The translations under genes and the position numbers were made by a program. Positions 14,655-16,866 of a stretch of DNA of 16,866 bases are shown in pieces. The notes under the pieces are model-generated. The model saw only the letters and a program-made list of their open reading frames with translations. It did no database searches and was not told the DNA's origin. Positions within the stretch are counted from its first letter, which is position 1. The number at the start of each line of letters is the position of its first letter. The stretch is from an uncultured Eubacteriales bacterium (GTDB taxonomy: Bacteria; Bacillota; Clostridia; Oscillospirales; Ruminococcaceae). The stretch covers positions 1 through 16,866 of the forward strand of contig CAUHFD010000037.1 of NCBI GenBank assembly GCA_959605275.1. Direction: 5' to 3'.

Positions 14655-15432
14655 TCTCCAGCACCTCCTTCGTCAAGTTTCGGTATGCGTCCGCAACCTT
14701 GCATTTGCTGTCGTAGGCAAAAATGCTTTTTCCCTCCATATTGGCTTCGGTCACTCGCACAGATGCCGGGATAAAGGTGTCAAACACATTGATCTTCATT
14801 CCGAATGTTTCTCGCATTGATTCAATAACCGATCTGTCATTTACGGTTCGTGCATCTACCATAGTAAAGAGAATACCGTCGATTTTAAGGTCAGGATTTA
14901 TCCCTCGTTTGACCTGTGAATAGGTTTGCAAAAGCAAATCAAGACCTTTGGTAGATAATATCCTCGGCTGCGATGGAACAATGATACTGTCCGCCGCAAC
15001 AAATGCGTTGATTGGCAGAAGTCCGAGCGACGGGGTACAGTCGATGAGGACATAGTCATAATTCTTCTTGATTTGATTAACATATGTCCTCATAATGCAC
15101 TCACGGCTCATCACCGTAAACAGATAGCTTTCGATACCGGACAGTTCTACATTACAGGGCATAAGGTCAATGCCTTCCGAACAATGGATAATACCGAAAT
15201 CATCTTCAAAGGGTTTGTTGTCGATAACATTCCCCATAACCGTCGCAAGGGAAATGTCCAGCTCATCCGGTCGCTTAATGCCGAGACTGATCGACAGCGA
15301 ACCCTGCGGATCAGCGTCGATAAGCAAAACCTTTTTACCGGCGTTATGAAGTCCGACGCCAAGATTCAGTGCCGTGGTCGATTTGCCTGTGCCTCCTTTC
15401 TGATTTTCGATTGCAATTACTTTGCAGTTCAC
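14608..15432 (-). CDS. parA: ParA/Soj-family partition ATPase
   Basis: A 274-residue deviant-Walker P-loop ATPase that positions or segregates DNA together with ParB on the nucleoid. It shows the deviant Walker A KGGTGKSTT (residues 12-20), the A' motif LLIDADPQGS, and Walker B YDYVLIDCTPSLGLLPINAF. Length is typical. The GTG start at 15432 has AAGGAG eight bases upstream; an ATG two bases earlier is out of frame. It is the first gene of the ICE operon and overlaps parB. It is intact, unlike most of the operon. Confidence 0.93.
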   Translation of the reverse strand: MNCKVIAIENQKGGTGKSTTALNLGVGLHNAGKKVLLIDADPQGSLSISLGIKRPDELDISLATVMGNVIDNKPFEDDFGIIHCSEGIDLMPCNVELSGIESYLFTVMSRECIMRTYVNQIKKNYDYVLIDCTPSLGLLPINAFVAADSIIVPSQPRILSTKGLDLLLQTYSQVKRGINPDLKIDGILFTMVDARTVNDRSVIESMRETFGMKINVFDTFIPASVRVTEANMEGKSIFAYDSKCKVADAYRNLTKEVLEIAAREKARFRDDGSR

Positions 15433-15474
15433 ATTAAATGCTCCTTTCCTTTTTATTTGAATCTATTATGATCC

Positions 15475-15509
15475 ACCTAAACATATAAATCATTTTTATA
15501 TGCTTAGGT
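15475..15509 (-). promoter_or_regulatory. Palindrome or hairpin before parA
   Basis: On the plus strand ACCTAAACATATA (15475-15487) and TATATGCTTAGGT (15497-15509) are inverted with one mismatch around a 9-base centre. It lies about 43 bases before the parA start. It could be an operator for a dimeric repressor (ParA/ParB autoregulation is common) or an RNA hairpin; there is no T-run after it, so it is not a classic terminator. Confidence 0.55.
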
Positions 15510-15589
15510 CGTACATCCTATTTGTTCTCAACACCCCGGATGTTAAGGGAACAACACAGACGGCTGTTGCAAGCAGCCTCATGGGAGTC

Positions 15590-15700
15590 TCACCCTCGCC
15601 CCTTCTTTATGGACCGACCGCGAATTACGGAAGTATCATTATCCCCTGTAACCGTCATCGCCTTCTTGTCTGCCGTCAAGTCACAAAGTGTAAGTTTAAT
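15590..15700 (-). CDS. Possible 36-codon leader peptide upstream of parA
   Basis: The frame reads IKLTLCDLTADKKAMTVTGD, then NDTSVIRGRSIKKGRG and TGA. GGAAAGGAG lies immediately before an ATT at 15700, a rare start; a TTG at 15679 or ATG at 15658 would give shorter products with poorer ribosome sites. It may be a small translated leader, a degenerate gene whose ATG was lost, or chance. There is no family I can name with confidence. Confidence 0.3.
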   Translation of the reverse strand: MKLTLCDLTADKKAMTVTGDNDTSVIRGRSIKKGRG

Positions 15701-15882
15701 CGCTCCTTTCCATACGGAAGATTATGGCGCACTCACTTTACGGCTCGGATTACAGGTAACGTGCCTGTGTGCTGTATATTCAATTTTCAAGGATCTCGGA
15801 AATTGCTTTCCTCACCTAACGTCAAAAATCGAGAAAAATATGCATAGTTTTCAAAAAATTTTTTTAAAAATATTTTTACACA

Positions 15883-15926
15883 AAAAAACGAAAAAAGATG
15901 AAGTCTGATTTTATGAATCAAGCTTC
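15883..15926 (-). terminator. Second of two tandem terminators at the right end
   Basis: On the minus strand GAAGCTTGATT (15926-15916) and AATCAGACTTC (15910-15900) pair except for a two-base mismatch, with a 5-base loop. They are followed by ATCTTTTTTCGTTTTTTTG. This stops transcripts moving leftward into the element. Confidence 0.62.
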
Positions 15927-15950
15927 ACCTTTAAACCTTTTATACAAAAT

Positions 15951-15984
15951 AAAAAAGCTCTAACTCGTTTTAACGAATTAGAGC
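15951..15984 (-). terminator. First of two tandem terminators at the right end
   Basis: On the minus strand GCTCTAATTCG (15984-15974), loop TTAAAA, CGAGTTAGAGC (15967-15957), then TTTTTTATTTTG: an 11-bp stem with one G-T pair and a strong T-run. It lies 24 bases inside the right direct repeat. Confidence 0.8.
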
Positions 15985-16007
15985 CTAAGACTAATATTCT
16001 ACTTTTT

Positions 16008-16031
16008 GCATTACACGAATTTAGGTCACAA
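16008..16031 (+). repeat. Right direct repeat, candidate att site of the element
   Basis: This matches the left repeat at 252-275 at 23 of 24 bases in the same orientation. ICE-operon sequence lies to its left, while the gene content and strand change to its right. It is interpreted as the right attachment site; excision has not been shown. Confidence 0.6.
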
Positions 16032-16052
16032 ATTTATTAGATTTATGCTGTT

Positions 16053-16241
16053 TTACGGTGTGTTATTTAGCATTTCTATGTCCCCGAAACCCGCATAAAA
16101 TCGAGGCTCCCATAAGGACACTTTCAAAAAGCAACCGATTGAGAGGCACGAAGTCCGCAGATTGTTGAATCTGCGGACTTCGCTGTATCTATCAACCTTT
16201 TTACGAACGACAAGGTAGGCGAGCATTATCTTTTCTGCCAT
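16053..16241 (-). CDS. Doubtful 62-codon hypothetical ORF
   Basis: The frame reads MAEKIMLAYLVVRKKVDRYS and ends FGDIEMLNNTP. It has no visible ribosome site, and a 15-bp perfect hairpin (16149-16182) lies within it. I do not recognise it. It may be the tail of a longer degenerate gene or a chance frame. Confidence 0.25.
   Translation of the reverse strand: MAEKIMLAYLVVRKKVDRYSEVRRFNNLRTSCLSIGCFLKVSLWEPRFYAGFGDIEMLNNTP
16149..16182. repeat. Perfect 15-bp hairpin
   Basis: CGAAGTCCGCAGATT (16149-16163), loop GTTG, AATCTGCGGACTTCG (16168-16182). The stem has no mismatch and is GC-rich at its base. No T-run follows on either strand, so it is not a standard terminator. It lies between the right direct repeat and the plus-strand gene. 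Possible roles are a recombination or nick site, or an RNA hairpin. Confidence 0.75.
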
Positions 16242-16280
16242 TCATCTATACTGCTCACATTGCCTTGTATTATGAGCAAA

Positions 16281-16655
16281 ATGGAAAATTTCATTGCCGT
16301 ACAGGAAAAGACGGATGGGATTATCGGAAAATTCCTGTACTATTCAACCTCAAACATTTTAATGAAACGGTCGAAATTCATCGAGATCGGTCAATCTTTC
16401 GGACTGTCGAAATTCAAACCGGCCAAAGAATCCAAGTCCAGAATTTACCGGACGGCAACCACGGCGATCAAAGACCGCATTCAGGTAAAAGACGGAAGCG
16501 GCACGCAGGTGTATCGCATCTACTGCCGTGACAACAAAAAAGAGGACGCAACGCATATTTACCGGGAGCTTGTCAAGGAAACGCTGAATTCCAGAACGAA
16601 TGAATACAAGAAGCTGGCGAATATTAACCGTTCTTTGAAAATACAAAGCATTTAG
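16281..16655 (+). CDS. Hypothetical protein, plus strand, possibly truncated
   Basis: The product is about 124 residues from ATG 16281 (MENFIAVQEKTDG); ATGs at 16260 and 16272 would extend it by 7 or 3 codons. No start has a good ribosome site. It shows IIGKFLYYSTSNILMKRSKF, IGQSFGLSKFKPAKESKSRI and a YRTATTAIKDRIQVKDGSG segment. This loosely recalls small phage or plasmid proteins with a YYSTS-type N-terminus (DUF6744-like), but I am not confident. The C-terminus may be cut short by what follows. It is the only convincing plus-strand gene in the window and lies outside the direct repeats. Confidence 0.55.
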   Translation: MENFIAVQEKTDGIIGKFLYYSTSNILMKRSKFIEIGQSFGLSKFKPAKESKSRIYRTATTAIKDRIQVKDGSGTQVYRIYCRDNKKEDATHIYRELVKETLNSRTNEYKKLANINRSLKIQSI

Positions 16656-16772
16656 ATTTGGCATATTTATCGTTTGCCATTTAGGTTTCCTCCAATCAAT
16701 TGTTTTGAAATTTGCAAAACGATTGACACGAAGGACTGCGGCAGCCGACGGTGAAGAAAAGCAGAGAAATCA
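16656..16772. other. Short gap before the hairpins
   Basis: No gene, promoter or strong repeat is evident. The sequence from about 16720 (CACGAAGGACTGCGGCAGCC) has an open frame to the hairpins and may be a remnant of the preceding gene. Confidence 0.35.
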
Positions 16773-16866
16773 AAACCACCGGTTCAACCGGTGGTTTGCT
16801 CCACCCCTTTTAGGGGTTAATGCTGGCTTAGCCCCTAAAAGGGGCACTGAAAGTTTAGCACCGCAT
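16773..16866 (+). mobile_element. Tandem hairpins resembling an IS200/IS605-family end, cut by window edge
   Basis: A perfect 11-bp stem, AAACCACCGGT, loop TCA, ACCGGTGGTTT (16773-16797), is followed by CCCCTTTTAGGGG (16804-16816) and its inverted copy CCCCTAAAAGGGG (16832-16844). Single-strand-recognised subterminal hairpins of this type, with AACCACCGG and CCCCTAAAGGGG-like arms, precede the TnpA gene in many clostridial IS200/IS605 elements. The transposase would lie beyond the right edge, so this remains an inference. Confidence 0.5.

Larger units (their letters stand above)
15433..15899 (-). promoter_or_regulatory. Long leader region upstream of parA
   Basis: These 467 bases contain no recognised gene in either strand. 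On the minus strand they hold, in order, a T-rich stretch after a terminator, a short inverted repeat ACAGG-CACGTTA-CCTGT, a GGAAAGGAG ribosome-like site with a possible small frame (15590-15700), and a palindromic hairpin (15475-15509) just before the parA ribosome site. I could not find a convincing -35/-10 pair. The region looks like a structured 5' leader or control region for the element's operon. Confidence 0.5.

Noticed and set aside
15522..15908. Plus-strand open frames of 115-128 codons in the parA leader
   Set aside because: They run through two minus-strand terminators and low-complexity poly-A/T, and have no motif or good ribosome site.
16359..16664. Minus-strand 101-codon frame
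   Set aside because: It is opposite the better plus-strand frame and reads like an antisense shadow, without motif or ribosome site.
1..16866. tRNA or rRNA genes, including a tRNA integration target
   Set aside because: No cloverleaf-like segment or rRNA-like block was recognised by eye; the element seems to sit in the uvrB upstream region instead.

Overview
The window is most likely from a low-GC Gram-positive bacterium of the Clostridia (gut Oscillospiraceae or Lachnospiraceae type). The evidence is the AGGAGG ribosome sites, TTG and GTG starts, and a UvrB N-terminus at the left edge. The rest is dominated by a Tn1549/CTn-like integrative conjugative element (ICE). Family assignments come from recognising motifs in the translations; no database search was run.

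The element appears to lie between two near-identical 24-bp direct repeats (252-275 and 16008-16031, 23 of 24 bases identical), about 15.8 kb apart, next to uvrB. All of its recognisable genes are on the minus strand. Read from right to left they follow the usual order of this ICE family: parA, parB, [deletion], virD4 (C-terminus only), a Maff2-type small membrane protein, a TrbL/VirB6-like protein, PrgI, virB4 (N-terminus only), [deletion], tyrosine integrase (catalytic domain only).

The element is heavily decayed and invaded. Two complete group II introns of the same lineage, each encoding a reverse transcriptase with a C-terminal HNH domain, sit inside parB (11691-14292) and trbL (4961-7493). 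Their ends can be placed to the base because the exons rejoin perfectly. parB also has a one-base deletion, and trbL has an in-frame TAA. A fragment of a third, different group II intron reverse transcriptase bridges the stump of virB4 and the integrase catalytic domain. All three pieces share one reading frame, broken by a single TAG. No relaxase is visible, and most of virD4 and virB4 is missing, so self-transfer is not expected.

Apparently intact genes are parA, a large serine recombinase with a small partner gene, the Maff2 gene, PrgI, the two intron proteins, and two cargo genes between trbL and prgI. One cargo gene is an AAA+/DUF4143-type ATPase with its own consensus sigma-A promoter, next to three 23-bp tandem repeats. 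The other is a pRiA4b ORF-3-like protein carried in a 793-bp IS-derived unit with terminal inverted repeats, a promoter and a truncated transposase start.

The right end, beyond the second direct repeat, holds a strong hairpin, a plus-strand hypothetical gene, and tandem hairpins resembling an IS200/IS605-family end that runs off the window. Inside the right boundary, two minus-strand terminators and a long leader precede parA.
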